Origin: Erigeron canadensis
Lineage: Eukaryota; Streptophyta; Magnoliopsida; Asterales; Asteraceae
NCBI RefSeq assembly: GCF_010389155.1
Contig: NC_057763.1
Span: forward strand, 47,474,645 to 47,538,644
Direction of reading: 5' to 3'
Length of the DNA: 64,000 nucleotides
Under the pieces are notes generated by a model. That model ran no database searches and had not been told where the DNA came from. It was given only the letters and a program-made list of their open reading frames with translations. Both the position numbers and the translations under genes were made by a program. Positions within the stretch are counted from its first letter, which is position 1. Every line of letters begins with the position of its first letter. Below, one piece after another: positions 23,727 to 36,500 of the stretch.

Positions 23727-24558
23727 CATGATAATAAGAAGCAACAGCAGTAGCAGTGCTGCTTCACCTGAATTTGAGTTCTCTACTTGTTTTTCCCAAC
23801 AAACCACCCTTCATTCCGCCGACGAATTATTCTCCGGCGGCATCCTTCTCCCCCTTCACCGTCTCACCACCGAAGACCACCCACCACTTGAGCATACGAT
23901 TACAGAAGAAGAAGAAGAAGAAGAAGCACCCGGATCCGACCTCAAGCCAACCACATCTAAAAGATGGAAAGACATTTTCAAGAAAAAACATCATCATGAT
24001 GCTGAAAACAAAAAGAAAAACAAAGATAGAAAATCCGCCGCCGCTGTCGGTACGGCCGAGCTCAATATAAATCTATGGCCTTTCTCAAGAAGCAGATCGG
24101 CGGGCACGACAAGTAAGCCAAGGATGGTGGTCGGAAACCGGAAGGTTAGTAGCGCCCCGTGTTCAAGAAGCAACTCAACCGGCGATAAGTACCGGAAATG
24201 GCCTAATAGTCCGGGTCGCCCCGGTGGGCTTCATTTGGGTCGGAGCAGTCCGGTTTGGCAAGCTAAACGGTTGGGTCAGAGCCGGAGTTTACATGATACC
24301 CTTGTACGGAACACCGCCGAGAAATGTTCACGTCCAGCCACCGCCGGCGCCCGGGCAAATGGTAAAGTGTTGAATATAGATGTGCCTACGTGTATTGATT
24401 ACCGGCAACGTATGAGTTGTCGGCGTGATGTTAATATCATTGCTGGACGTGTCTCTGGAGGGAACGATGATGTAACGCCGCTGAATGTAACCGCCGGTGA
24501 AGGTGGAGCTACTGGGTTGTTTAATTTTAGGAGTTTGTTTACCAAAAAAGTATTTTGA
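23650..24558 (+). CDS. DUF1645-family protein with a poly-Asn N-terminus
   Basis: Single exon. I start at the ATG at 23650 (302 residues); a second ATG at 23662 is equally possible, and the open frame upstream has no ATG. After a run of more than fifteen Asn come a Ser-rich stretch, an FEFSTCFSQQ segment, LFSGGILLPLHRL, an acidic Glu run, a lysine-rich WKDIFKKK, then LNINLWPFSRSRSAG, SAPCSRSNSTG and GRPGGLHLGRSSPVWQAKRL. The last three blocks are the signature of the plant DUF1645 family (some members annotated as stress-response NST1-like). I know of no established biochemical function. The basic, Ser/Arg-rich C-terminal half could be a phosphorylation target; that is inference. No intron signals are needed. 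Confidence 0.85.
23666..23725 (+). repeat. In-frame (AAT)n microsatellite in the DUF1645 CDS
   Basis: About twenty AAT/AAC triplets in frame, encoding Asn. It is nearly pure AAT, so its length is probably variable between individuals. Confidence 0.9.
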
Positions 24559-25173
24559 CTTTTTCTTTTTTTCTCTTTAATTTTAAATTTTCTTTTTATT
24601 ATTATTATTTTCTTTGTGTGGAAATGTTCTCTTATAAGATTTACATTGCAGTACTTTTAATGTACATTAATATATATGTATGTAAACTAGGGGTATATAT
24701 TTTCAATTACATTTATAGGAAATGATTAATCTTTTTAATAAATATAATAATTTTTTTAACTATAAAATGATGACATATAGAAATATTAAGAGACAATATT
24801 AAAAAAGAAAATATATACATAACACATATCATCTTTAAAAAATTATTATGATATTTAGTTTGGAAGACTTATCATCTTCTTAGTTCTTACTTTTACATTA
24901 TTAGTAATTGAAAGGACGAGTAGCTTTTTTCAAGCTGTATAAATCTGTCTCTTTCTACTTTATTTTCTGTCTTTTTGGATCATACAACGACTTTGTAAGT
25001 AAATTAATTAAATATGTGGAGTATAATATCTTGACATACAAACTCATAAATTATTTGCTCGGATATCATCATATTATTATAAAGATTTAGAAATTGATAA
25101 GTATACAATAAATTTTGGACATTTATAATAACAGATGTATTGTATAAGTGTATAATCTTATCTTAATCTTTTA
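24559..25173. other. 3' flank of the DUF1645 gene and intergenic DNA
   Basis: T-rich sequence directly after the stop, consistent with a 3' UTR. At about 24720-24850 is a weak inverted structure with 'aatgattaatctttttaa', perhaps a decayed member of the MITE family at 10117. No further gene. Confidence 0.45.
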
Positions 25174-26098
25174 CTAGCTAATAACCCGGGTTCAACCCGG
25201 GCTTATTAATAAAAATTTTGTAATATTAAATTACGTCGATTTCTAAGAACTATGAGATAGTTCAACCATACTCATAATCTCGAAATAGTATACCTTAAAT
25301 TTCGAATATAAGAGCATGGTACCTGAGCAATGCGATGGCGGTGGTGGGGAAGACGGTCTAGTGGTGTCGGTGATGGTACTATTGGTGGTGGTGGCGGTGT
25401 CAAGTGGTGAAGGTTTATGTAATTATGATAGTGGAAATTTTTTAGAAGATAAAGACTTAAAGTGTTGATTATTAAAATAAAGTTTTAGAGCATAAATTAA
25501 TTCATTAAGGACAAATTTGGTTTTTCATAAAAACCTTTTCCATCATGGGTGTTTATTAAGGGTATTTTAGTAATTCCGTATGTAACTATCTCTAAAAATG
25601 AAGGGTGTGATAATATTTATAAATGAGTATAGATATAATTAGCTTATTAACTTGCATAATATATAGATAATTTAAAAATCTATCATCATTAAATTATTTA
25701 AATGATGAAAATTTAAAGGACCATGTATAAATTGTTAGAGTTTTCTAAAGAACATAAGAACTTAATTTTTTTTTTCTATAAAAAATGACATCATAAATAA
25801 AAAAAATAAAAATAAAATAAACTTAAAGAAGGAAAGTTTAGTATCATAAGTAAATTAAAAAAAAAAAATCTGAAAAAAATAAATTAAATAATTACATTTT
25901 AATTTACATTGGGCTTACGTTAGAAAAAGACATAAATTATAAATCAGTTAGAAAATAATTTAAACTTTAAATATAATGATGTCATAAATCAAAAAGATAA
26001 AAAAGATAAACTTGATTTAAATAAGTGTAATAGTAACAAGTAAGCATTATTTAAAAAATAATGATGTCATAAGAATCTTATTTTATTTATATAAGAGA
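25174..26098 (-). mobile_element. Helitron-like element, minus strand, 925 bp
   Basis: On the minus strand the 3' end shows the hairpin CCCGGGTTGAACCCGGG followed by TTATTAG and CTAG (25174-25177), then T. The 5' end reads A|TCTCTTATATAAATAA at 26098. The same terminal hairpin occurs at 15055-15071. A GC-rich 'ggtggtg' stretch at 25327-25410 lies next to the hairpin, the reverse of the CCACC-rich tails near other hairpins in the window. No replication protein or helicase coding, so non-autonomous. Confidence 0.6.
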
Positions 26099-26426
26099 TT
26101 ATACTAAAGTATGGTTGCTCTAATAACTTATCGACCAATCATAACTCTCGATTTCTTAATGTTGACTTTTGTTTTCAATTTTGACTTTAATTTACACTAT
26201 TTTGTTTTCCATCACAAATTTGCACTTTTTACTCGATAATTTTAATATAATAAATAAATATAATAGTAGCTAATATATATCCGATAGAATAATAGTTAAT
26301 ATTTATCCAATAAAATAATAACTAATATATATCCAATTTACATTTTTTACCCTATAATTTTAATATAATAATCAAATATAAGAATAACTAATATATATCC
26401 AATAATATGTTCTATCATATATATAT
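26099..26426. other. Helitron-like 5' fragment and AT-rich DNA
   Basis: The stretch opens TTATACTAAAGTATGG with 'ctctaataacttatcgaccaat', matching other Helitron-like starts at about 21296, 27901 and 28451. It then has several degenerate copies of 'taactaatatatatccaat' (26270-26405). No gene. Confidence 0.45.
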
Positions 26427-27807
26427 GGGTTATTTGATTGGAAAGTCACTCAACTTGTCACAAATACCTTTTTCGGGGTTCAAACAAAAAAGTTCTCTAT
26501 TGTGAGGAACAAAACCGGCTAAAATGTCTTTATTGGGTCTGTACCGGCTAGATGCTGATGTGTATTGGGTAATTGCTTACATGGCAGCCATGTGTATAAA
26601 TTTAAGACCCATTTAATATAAATATGAATATATATTCACGGTGGTATAAGAAAACAAAGAAAATATCTGGATCGAAATCTCGAGTTGATACATCTGAACA
26701 CATTTACACCAAATTCAAAGGCGACTGGTATCCCGACCACTTTTTTGGTAATTAAACCAGACTATTTGCAGCGATTATCGCTGCAAATAGTGGTGTTTTT
26801 GTCCATATCCAACTATTTATAGCGATTACCGACAGAGGCCCGCTATTTTTTGCCAAATTTGCCATTACAGACAGGGGGCCGCACTATTTGCAGCGACTAT
26901 CGCTGCAAATAGTAGGTGTGGTCGAAATACCAAAAAAACTTGATTGTGATATGAATTCCTAATTCAAATTTCCAACAAACAAATATCAATTAGTCTTTAA
27001 TTGAAAAATGATTAAGTAATAAAGACTCTTCTCCTTTTTCACTTTCTTTTTTGATTCCGACCACCCCACCGCCGATCCGCCGCCCACCTCGTCGGAAAAC
27101 GGAGTACACATCAAAACACTATATAAATAACCTTTTCTCGAAATAATAGCACCATTGAAATCTTAGGAGCATAAACGGATAAGGTATGGGGAAAAGCTAT
27201 TAAATTTTGGAATTTCAAAGAAGTTTGGTAATGATATCGAAGACGAAATCACTGGTAGGAATCATTCCAAAGTCTAATTTGGTTACTTAAAGCAGGAATC
27301 ATTATGCTTATATTACTATCATATTGAGGTTAGTTAAATATCACCGAAAATGGTGGAGGTGGTTATGGCCGGGTGGAAGATTGTGGTGATGAGTATGGTG
27401 GAATTAGTAGTGGTGAAGGTGAAGGTGAAGGCGAAAGTGATGAAGATGTTATTGGTGGAAGATTGTTTGTCAGAAATGTCGGCTATAACCCATCTTCGGT
27501 GACCCTTTTTCTGGCCATCAAATTATTGACCTTATGATATGTATTTTCATTTTTCGATTTTTTTCTTTGTATTCTCTCTTTAGCTCTTTGTTGATGTTGT
27601 GATGTTGATGATGAGATGACATGGAATAAACTTTTTTGTTTTTTTGAATGCAAATTGAAAAAAAAGAAGCAAAGTGACTGGTAACTTGTTTCTAGACCCC
27701 ACAAAGATATTTTAGCCGGTTTTGTTCCCCATAAGAGAAAACTTTTTTGTTTGAACCTTAAAAAAGGTATTTGTAACAAGTTGAGTGACTTTCCAATCAA
27801 ATAGTCC
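26427..27807. mobile_element. MULE-like non-autonomous element with about 115-bp TIRs
   Basis: The left arm (26427-26540) and inverted right arm (27693-27807) share about 115 bp, including 'atttgattggaaagtcactc', 'ggttcaaacaaaaaagtt' and 'gaacaaaaccggctaaaat'. Both flanks are (TA)n, so a 9-bp duplication is compatible but unprovable. Long TIRs without transposase coding suit a Mutator-like derivative. The interior has a nested hairpin element (26700-26945), a GC-rich patch at 27056-27105 and a Gly/Glu-coding patch at about 27350-27455 that may be captured host sequence. Confidence 0.7.
26700..26945. repeat. CACTA-style GCAGCGA hairpin cluster
   Basis: Two near-perfect hairpins, CTATTTGCAGCGATTATCGC and its partner half at about 26761-26790 and again at about 26890-26918, enclose a middle part with a degenerate third copy. 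The outer ends 'cgaccacttttttggta' and 'gtcgaaataccaaaaaa' are inverted. Tandem and inverted GCAGCGA...TCGCTGC motifs are typical of subterminal regions of plant CACTA transposons, so this is probably a small CACTA derivative nested in the MULE-like element. Confidence 0.6.
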
Positions 27808-27900
27808 TATATATATATATATATAATTAATTAAAAACAAATTAAATTTAATGTAAATATATTAAGATTTTAATAGTAATTATACTATTTTAATTTTAAT

Positions 27901-28450
27901 ATATACTAAAAAATAGTTGAACTAATGACTTATTAACCAATCATATCGCTCGATTTCATCTAATTGACTCTCATTGATGTTATCATTTAGTTTTTTACAT
28001 AATTTTATTTCATGTTAAAAAACCAAAAAACTAAAATAATTAATTTTACAATGTTATTAAAAATCGGTTTCTATCTACAAAGTCCGGTTTTTACACACGA
28101 ACAATTCTACATTGCAGTATCTCGAGTTAAGTCGATAAGGATTTTAAGGTGTTAATATGTGATAAAGATGAAAAGACAAAAAACACTACAACAAATTTCT
28201 TCCATAAAGAAATCTTTCAAATGATAAAGGAGGGTATATCCTTCCAATGTTCTTTTATTACATTAGTTTTTCTTTCTATTAACTTAACATTCTTGGAATC
28301 TTGGCATTTGAATTGAACACTTCATATCCACTTATGTCTTCAACTTTGAACTTATAAGTTTTTATGAGTTATATGTATAATGTATTAATACCTAATATTA
28401 ATAATGTCGTAAGTCTCGTATCAAGTGTTGGACACGGGTCTAAAATCTAG
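27901..28450 (+). mobile_element. Helitron-like element, upstream member of a tandem pair
   Basis: The 5' part reads ATATACTAAAAAATAG then 'ttgaactaatgacttattaa'. The 3' end has a hairpin (CGTATC...GACACG, 28417-28437), then GGGTCTAAAAT and CTAG at 28447-28450, followed by T. A sister element with the same two ends starts at once. The start lacks a clear TC, so the 5' base is approximate. Confidence 0.55.
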
Positions 28451-29539
28451 TATATACTATAAGACAGTTGAACTAATGACTTATTAACCAATCACATCGC
28501 TCAATTTCATCAAATTGACTTTTGATAATGTCATCATTTAGATAAACTACAAATTAAAAATCCTAATAATCATTATTCAAATATATTATTATATTAGTAT
28601 TTATATTAATTTGTAGAAAAAGTCTCATTAATTTACACTTTTTTATTTTTCATTAATAATTTACACTTTTTAGCCATGAATACTTAATTTATATTTATTT
28701 TTAGCCATCAACTTAAGAGAATTTTTTAAAATTTATAATCATTTAATTAAATTATAAAACTTTAACATATGAAATATTTTCTACAAAAAATTATTTCAAA
28801 ACCTAACGACTTATTAACAAATACTATATTAGATTTTTATAATTATAAATATTAATATTTAGTTTAATATTTGATATAAATACAATGTGAACTCTAGATA
28901 CATATCCCAAACACGATCGACAACAAATGGTTATTTGAATCCTAAATCCAAATCAATATAAACTACATTCAAGATTCATTTTATCTCTCAATAAAAAAAA
29001 GTACATAATTTTCTCCTTTTTATATATTAGTTTTACATATTAATGTTTAATGTTACAGTTGTCACTCAAATCAAGAGTTTTAATTGTTATCAAATAATAT
29101 AAAAACAATCTTAATTGTTATTATATTATCATAGAACAAGTGATTGAAAATAAACCTATGCGTATTATGGACGCGCATCATGATTAAATACATATAATTG
29201 AATGTCAAGTACTGGATCACAAATATGTTTATATTTTAATTCTTAATTATCTTTCATAATAATATCACATTATGAATATAACTGGTTTCAAAATATTTTA
29301 TAATGAAGAAATTATTATATATAGCATGTGGCTTGTGGAATGACTACGACAAACAATTCCATCAATATGTCTAGGCTAATCATTACAGTGACAAACATAT
29401 GATTATTGTACTGCAAATATAACACTTAGAACCGTATTTCTTCAAAATTATAAGTTTTTATGACTTAAAAGTATGAAAATCTTATATTGATAATATCGTA
29501 AAACTCGTGTCCAGTGTTGGACACGGGTCTAAAATCTAG
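28451..29539 (+). mobile_element. Helitron-like element, downstream member of a tandem pair
   Basis: It begins TATATACTATAAGACAG with 'ttgaactaatgacttattaa' and ends in a perfect hairpin CGTGTCC-agtgtt-GGACACG (29505-29525), then GGTCTAAAAT and CTAG (29536-29539), T. Its ends match the preceding element base for base over long stretches, so the two are head-to-tail copies. AT-rich with no coding. Confidence 0.6.
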
Positions 29540-30540
29540 TATAAAACTGTTTAATTGTATGGATGGTTAAACTTATTGTAATTTTAGCATTCCCTTAAAA
29601 AGATTAGTATTAACTAGTTAGGTAATTTGTTTTAATTTTAGCATTCTCTTAAAGATTAGTTGTTCGAATGGGCTTTAATTCTTGATGATGATAGAAAAAT
29701 AATCTAACGTTAGAAGAAAATTTGAAAGCTCATATGTGTAAATCCATCATCTTCATAGTACATATATCATTATCTATAAATTTATAATTCCTAATAAAAA
29801 CGGAATTCATCCCAAAAAATCTCATCTAAGCAATTGAACTACTTAAAATACTCATATTCTTTATTCATTATTTAAAGATTTTTACTTAATAAATCTATAA
29901 TACCCTAATATATCTATAATACCATTGTTAAAATAATTTACAATATAAATTCTTAAAAAAACAACGCTATACCTTCATTAACATCAATTACTTTTATAAT
30001 AACCACCATTGTTGCCCCACCACCTGCCGCCACTACCACCATCACCACTGGATCGTGCAAACATATGACTCGTATATATAAAAGAAGGGAATGAATGTAT
30101 TCCAACTTGTTAAACATAACTTTTATATGGTTAGTTTATGATGATGTAAAATAATATTTGAATCCCTTGGGCTATGATAGATAAATCTTACAACGTACCT
30201 AGGTGATAAGATCACATTTATGTCCAAAATAATATATAGGGGGGATTAAAGCTATGAATGCAAACAATTTCAAAAACTTGGAATCCAAAAATATAACCAC
30301 TTAAAGGAGTATATCTGTATCAGGGACAGGGCTAAATACATATAAAATTTGAATATGGGTAAAAAAAAGTTTGATGTATTAAAAGATTTTGGTTTCGGGT
30401 CATAGGTAGGAGTGGGAGGGGAACAATGATGAGCCCATCATGAGTAATAAGTCCAATCCAAGAAAGCCCAAATTAAACCACTGATCATGGGATGGTTTCT
30501 GCTAGAAACAAGGAAGGAAGGAGGGAGATCGAGAAAGTAA
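29540..30540. other. Intergenic DNA and promoter region of the AAA ATPase gene
   Basis: At 29985-30055 'aaccaccattgttgcccc' and further CCACYA repeats resemble the tails of the mini-Helitrons at 12300 and 59040. The last about 100 bases contain purine-rich leader sequence (an 'aaggaaggaaggaggg' tract) directly before the AAA start codon. No clear TATA box. No other gene. Confidence 0.45.
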
Positions 30541-33500
30541 ATGGCGGCTTCTTCTTCTTCTTCAGCAGCAGCTGCAATAATAAAGAGATGCCGTACAATT
30601 GCAGCAGCATTTCCTAAAACCCACTCTCCAATTCTACCCTCTTCTTCTTCTTTCTCTTACCTTACATCAACAACAACAAGTATCTTTCGCTTTGTTTTTA
30701 TTATTAAATTATATGATGATATAGTAATTCCAATTATTAAAAATTATTATATGTTGATGGATGGAAACAGCAGCAGCAGCAGGAGGAGGACAGAAGAAAT
30801 TGTTGAGTTCCGAAAACATGAATTTTGTACCTGGTATGGTAATGGTAGCCGGGGGGTTTTTCGGGTTTGGCCTAGTAGCCTATGCAGAAGATCCTCCTCC
30901 TGCTGAGGTACCTAATTGAGGTTATTCTGTTTTTATTAATTTAATTAGGATTTTTATTATAAAAAAAAAAAAATTCCATTCATTTTGATTGATTCAGCAG
31001 GGTGGGGGTGGGGGTGGGGCTGAGGCTGAGCCTAAACCACCACTACCCCCCACCGGTTGTAGTAGTTGATATGGAGGCAATTGCCAAAAAGGAAAGACTT
31101 CGACTGGAACACCTCCTTAAAACCCAAGGATTGCATTATGGTTCTTATCCTCCCTTTACTGTTGCTGTCAAGGGCCAAAAGGTTCTTTCCACTACTACTA
31201 CTATTATTATTATTATTATGATTCTAATTCTGATATTGGCAACTCTTACTTTACTCCCTCTATATTATGATGAACATCTTGTGTTTCATTCATTTAGGTT
31301 ACAATCAAGTTCCAGATTCCCCCTACCTGTGAAATTGCACTTTTGATCTCAAACATTGTTGCAAATCTTGGGGTCAAACTTGACGACCGGGCAACAGGTT
31401 CAGATATGACCCTGCGTGCTTGGGATAGGTGTGTCTGCCTTTTTTTTTTATTTATTTATTTCGGAGCTTCATGTTACTCCTTCCTAGGAACATGTCATCT
31501 AAACTATAATTATCATTTTGTGAATCTGTTGCAAGTGGTGCTTGCTACTCATGATTGTTTGTCTTCTTCCATCCCAGTGGTGTTGCATGGCAGTTAACAC
31601 TCAACCGTCCACCCTTAGCCCTCCAGGATAAGGCCAAGTCTGATGCAAATCCAAATGATGGAGATCTTTGCATCCTGCTCTTCCGTTCACTCATTAGTTC
31701 CGATAAACCAGTTACCTCCAATCTCTTTAACTTTACACCTTTTCTCTTTTTACTATGTATGCTATTTTGTGGTTACTGGTTAGTCTTTACTATATATATA
31801 TTTGATGTACACAATTTAAGTGTGCTTGAAATTTTGTTATCCCGTGTTGCTTCATCACAAATTTTTGAAACAGTTTGTAGTGGGATAAAAAAAAAAAAAA
31901 ATAGCCACTTAATCCTAAAGTTGGACTGAAGAGCATATGATTATTTTCTTTCAATATTGGAAATAATAATTTTTTTTAAATTTTACTTGTGTTATAACTG
32001 CTTGGCCTCCCAGTAGCTATAATCATATGTGCCTCTTAGAAAGTTACAGGTAATTTGATGCTTCTGTTTTTTTTTTTAATCTTCCATTACACCAAATAAA
32101 TTCAATATTTTGCTGGGAACATTACATAAATTCTGTTAACATTTATTGACTTTGCAACTCCTGTATAAAATACTGCTATTGATCCCCGCAGGAATTAGAT
32201 ATATTCTTGTCTCGTAAGTCTCTGAACAAGACTAAAGTCTGTGATAAAACTCATGCAGGAAATGGAGTTCATGAAGCAAGGGAGCTTTACCGATGAGGAG
32301 CTGGATGCTTTAGTATCCGTGTTAAAAATGGCAGGAGTGGGACAGAGTAGGATCTCTGGTAAGAGAGAAGATACTGCACGTACACCATCGATGGATAAGT
32401 CAGTGACCAGTCTAGAAGGTATGGGCGTAAAGATCTATGGTCTCAATGAGCCCAAAATTGAGTACTCAAAGTCTGAGATATCATGGGAAAACATTGCTGG
32501 ATATAATCAGCAGAAAAGGTATGGAACTTACTAGAAGATTGTAGTGTAAAAACAAGAAACTTGCCTTTGTTAATTCTTTCTTTTACTCTTACGTTTTTTC
32601 TGTCGCATAAATTGGATATGTTTCGACCAGCATAAATGGACTGTTTAGGCACTACTCATGAGATCAGTATTAACTAACACTCTTGAGTTTTCCGACAAAC
32701 ATAATATCTGTTAGCCTAGCGTTTAGTAGACTATTCTGAACATAACTTTTATATGTCAGCTGCAGACATAGAAAAACGTTTGTGAGGGTGGATTGATAGT
32801 TATTTTTCAAGAGTCCTGATTTTCAGGCATACATGTAATTTAGGAGTAGAAGTAGATTAGAATGCCGTCTGCCAACGGGGTTGGTGGCCCATTGGTAAGG
32901 TCTTTGACCTTGGGAGGATTCACCTGGGTTCGAATCCCACTTCTCATATTTGTGAGGGTGGATTGATAGTTGTTTTTCGAGAGTCCTGATTTCCAGGCAT
33001 ACATGTAATTTAGGAGTAGAAGTAGATTAGAATGCCGTTCAAAAAAAAAAAAAAAAAAAAAAGACATAGAAAAACGTTTAATTTAAACTTTCTTCAGCTG
33101 CGGTTAGAAATCCAATAGACAAGGATTCTGGCTTAATCATCTTATGATTCCATCCTGATGCAAAATAACATCAGGTATTGGTTAATGTCATAGCCAAAAT
33201 AGTTAATTAAGGATATAACTCCAATGTGATTTATTGGTGAATAACTCCTTGAATAATCTGTTGACCTTTACAGCTACGCATAAGATCAATATTGCTTTCA
33301 TGTTCTTCATGTTAACCTTCTTATCAATAATGGAAATACTAACTGGAACTACATCAATTTGCAGATTAACGTGAAGTTTAAAGTTAGAATATGGTATAAC
33401 ATGCGAATTCGTTTCCTATTTTTTTTTTTTCATCAACTTCTAACACTGGTAAGGGATATCTTAAACCAAAATTAAGTTTTAGAAAACCTCAGTAGCATCC

Positions 33501-36500
33501 ACAAGGACTACATTTTTGGGCCAAGTCCAAGTAATTCTGATAACATAGGAAAAAGAAAATTTACTCCTGGATCATTTTTCGAGCCCCGCGACTTGTCATA
33601 GTAAGGGCAGCTGTTATGATTGAAAGCTCATCCAAGTGTCATTCTTGAGCTAATGGGAAGCCTTCCATTCTCTCACTGACACTTATTTTGAATCGTATAT
33701 TTCTATTGGCTGGGAACAGTGAATTTCTTTTTAGTCTTTATATTTTATTGTTGCAAGATGCAGATAAAGAAAGAGCAAACAACATATTATCAGCCTTGAA
33801 TATATACCCATTTCCAATCCTCCAATTTAGTATTATACCCTTAAGTGGTTTTGTTAAGCTTGAACAGTATTGCAACTTCATCGTTCTGTTTTACATGATA
33901 CATCTGTTATTTTATGAGTCCAAAGACAGCAGGTAATGGGTCTGTTAGGAATAAATTTGTTGACCCGAGATTTCATTTTGCTGTTTACACGTAGAGATAT
34001 AGAAGATACAATACTGCTGGCGCTGCAGAGTCCCGAGGTTTATGACGAGATTGCTCGTGGAACACGGTGCAAATTTGAGACAAATAGACCCCGTGCTGTA
34101 CTATTTGAAGGCCCACCAGGTATATCTTGTGACTTTTGCACTCTCATGAATATGATCTGGGTGTTTGTAACTATGCTAATTGCTAAATGAGGAAATTTTA
34201 CTAGGAAGATGAGAAGTTTTTATTATCATCAAGTTCTTTACCAGCTGCCAAATATATTGAAATGTAGTAACAGGTTACTCGATTTTAACTCAATTTTTCT
34301 CTATATTTAATTTATTTGCTGGAATCATATTTGAAGATTTACAGCGGTTTTACTTTCTTGAATAGCTCCCAACTCGCTTCATTTTATTAGTAGCTACTAA
34401 TAATGGTTTGGGGTAGCTTTCGCATATGAATGCTCTGAGATAAGATATTGTATGGCTTTAGTTTAGTTTTCAAGTTAGTGCACCATTCTACGATATACAT
34501 ACAAGCTGAAACTCTTAAAAATATATCTTTATATATGCTTACATTTCTATTATCTAGAAAAGATTGTGCCTTTTCTGTGTAAGGTTCAGTTATGTCCCCA
34601 GTATTCCTGAAATGTAGATTAGTTTGGATTTTAAGTAATAAATTACACCCCAGCTTGCTCTCACATCTGTATATTTACTTACGTTGCCTTAGTTGAGTAC
34701 CTTAAACTAATGTGCTTCACTCCTTGTCTTCCGTTAATATCAGGTACTGGGAAGACATCGTGTGCTCGTGTTATAGCTAATCAAGCGGTAATTTGTTTGT
34801 CTCGTACTCTCGTTCCTATCAATTATTGCTTTCTGTTTTTTTTAGTCATTGATGACAAGTTTCTTAGATTTGCTGGCTTCTTTTTCTCTTAAACTTGTAC
34901 ATTTCAAGTTTTTAACCTCAATTGGATCTTGTGTCATATTTCTTTGAAGTGAGCGTGTGCCATTGCAACTCTTGCAATGTTTGCCGATGCTTATTCTTTC
35001 GAGCATGCATCTAGTTGTTTTCTGGCGTAGTACATCTTGTCTTTGATATTCTCATTTGCTCAAGTCCAGTTTTGGATGAAAGTCAACAAAACTTAGTAAA
35101 GTGTTTTGTTAAAGGATCTTGCTGTTTATGCAGGGTGCCCCGTTGTTATATGTACCATTGGAGGTGATCATGTCAAAATATTTTGGCGAAAGTGAAAGGT
35201 TGTTGGGGAAAGTGTTTACACTTGCCAATGAAATTCCCAATGGTGCAATCATATTCCTCGATGAGGTACTTTTGCAAACTAACCTTGGTTTTTAAGATCA
35301 TTCATATTGTTCTCTTGCGAGTACTGTATCAGAAATTTGTTCCCTTCTTGTTTAACATTATTTGATCATATATAGGTTGATTCATTCGCTACTTCTCGTG
35401 ATAGTGAAACTCATGAAGCTACTCGTAGAATCTTGTCTGTCATATTACGACAGGTAAAATTGCTTTCTTTTATAAGTCGAGTTTTAACCTCCAAGTGTAA
35501 GAGCATAGGCAGTATTGACATTACTCTTTTTTTTTTTAGATTGATGGGTTTGAGCAGGACAAAAAAGTAGTAGTCATAGCTGCAACCAATAGGAAACAGG
35601 ACCTTGATCCAGCTTTGTTAAGGTTCCTAGTTACTTGTTTTTTTGCATAGTTTTTGATTTTATAGAGAAGCAGTTTTTTCAGCCTTAATTTTGGAGTTCT
35701 CTAACTTGTTCTCATTTATTTTTTAGCCGATTTGACTCAATGATTACTTTCGGTCTACCTGATCAACAAACTCGCCAGGAGATAGCGGGTCAATATGCAA
35801 AACATTTAGCCAAGGCGGAGTTAACTGAACTGGCTGTAGCAACTGAAGAGTAAATCACTTTTCCTTCTATCTTATTTCTTCTTCTGCTTTTTTCTTTTTT
35901 ATGAAAGATGCTCCTCGGGGCCATAATGAGTCTGCCGATTACGTTTTCAAGCCAATGAACTACTTCTCAACTTCAAATTGTAAAATGTCTCTTTTTTGAT
36001 ATAATATTTTGTCTATATTAATACTATAAAGTTCACCACATATCTAAAATATGTCTCTCTACCTTGGGTAGAGGTATGACTGTCTACATCTCACCTCTTC
36101 CATATCACGCCCCTAGTGGAATTGGGTAACAGCTGTTGTTGCTACTTTTGAATAGTTTAGATAATAACTTTGGAAGTACAAGATTTGTCATATGAACGAA
36201 GGGATGAGAATATGCTATTTGTGAAGAAAAAGAGGGAAAAAGAGTGCAAGCTTGAAGAAATAAATATACATTCTTACTCGTGGTTATGCTGGAATTGTAA
36301 AGCTGAGAACCTGTATTCGTCTCCTTGAATTTGAACCACCGTGCGTGATGAATGCATAGTTGATTTGTAGGATTGGGTATGATAATAATGCATCAAAGGT
36401 TGTAAGGCTATATGTAACTATTCCCTAATGCAATATATATCAAGACCGAGTCTTGGGGGGAAAAAATTACGTTAAGACCGATGAGGTAAAAGTTGTGACA

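Noticed and set aside
32880..32945. tRNA-like sequence with A and B boxes
   Set aside because: It is the head of a SINE: poly(A) and an 18-bp target duplication surround it, and a cloverleaf is not complete. Not a tRNA gene.
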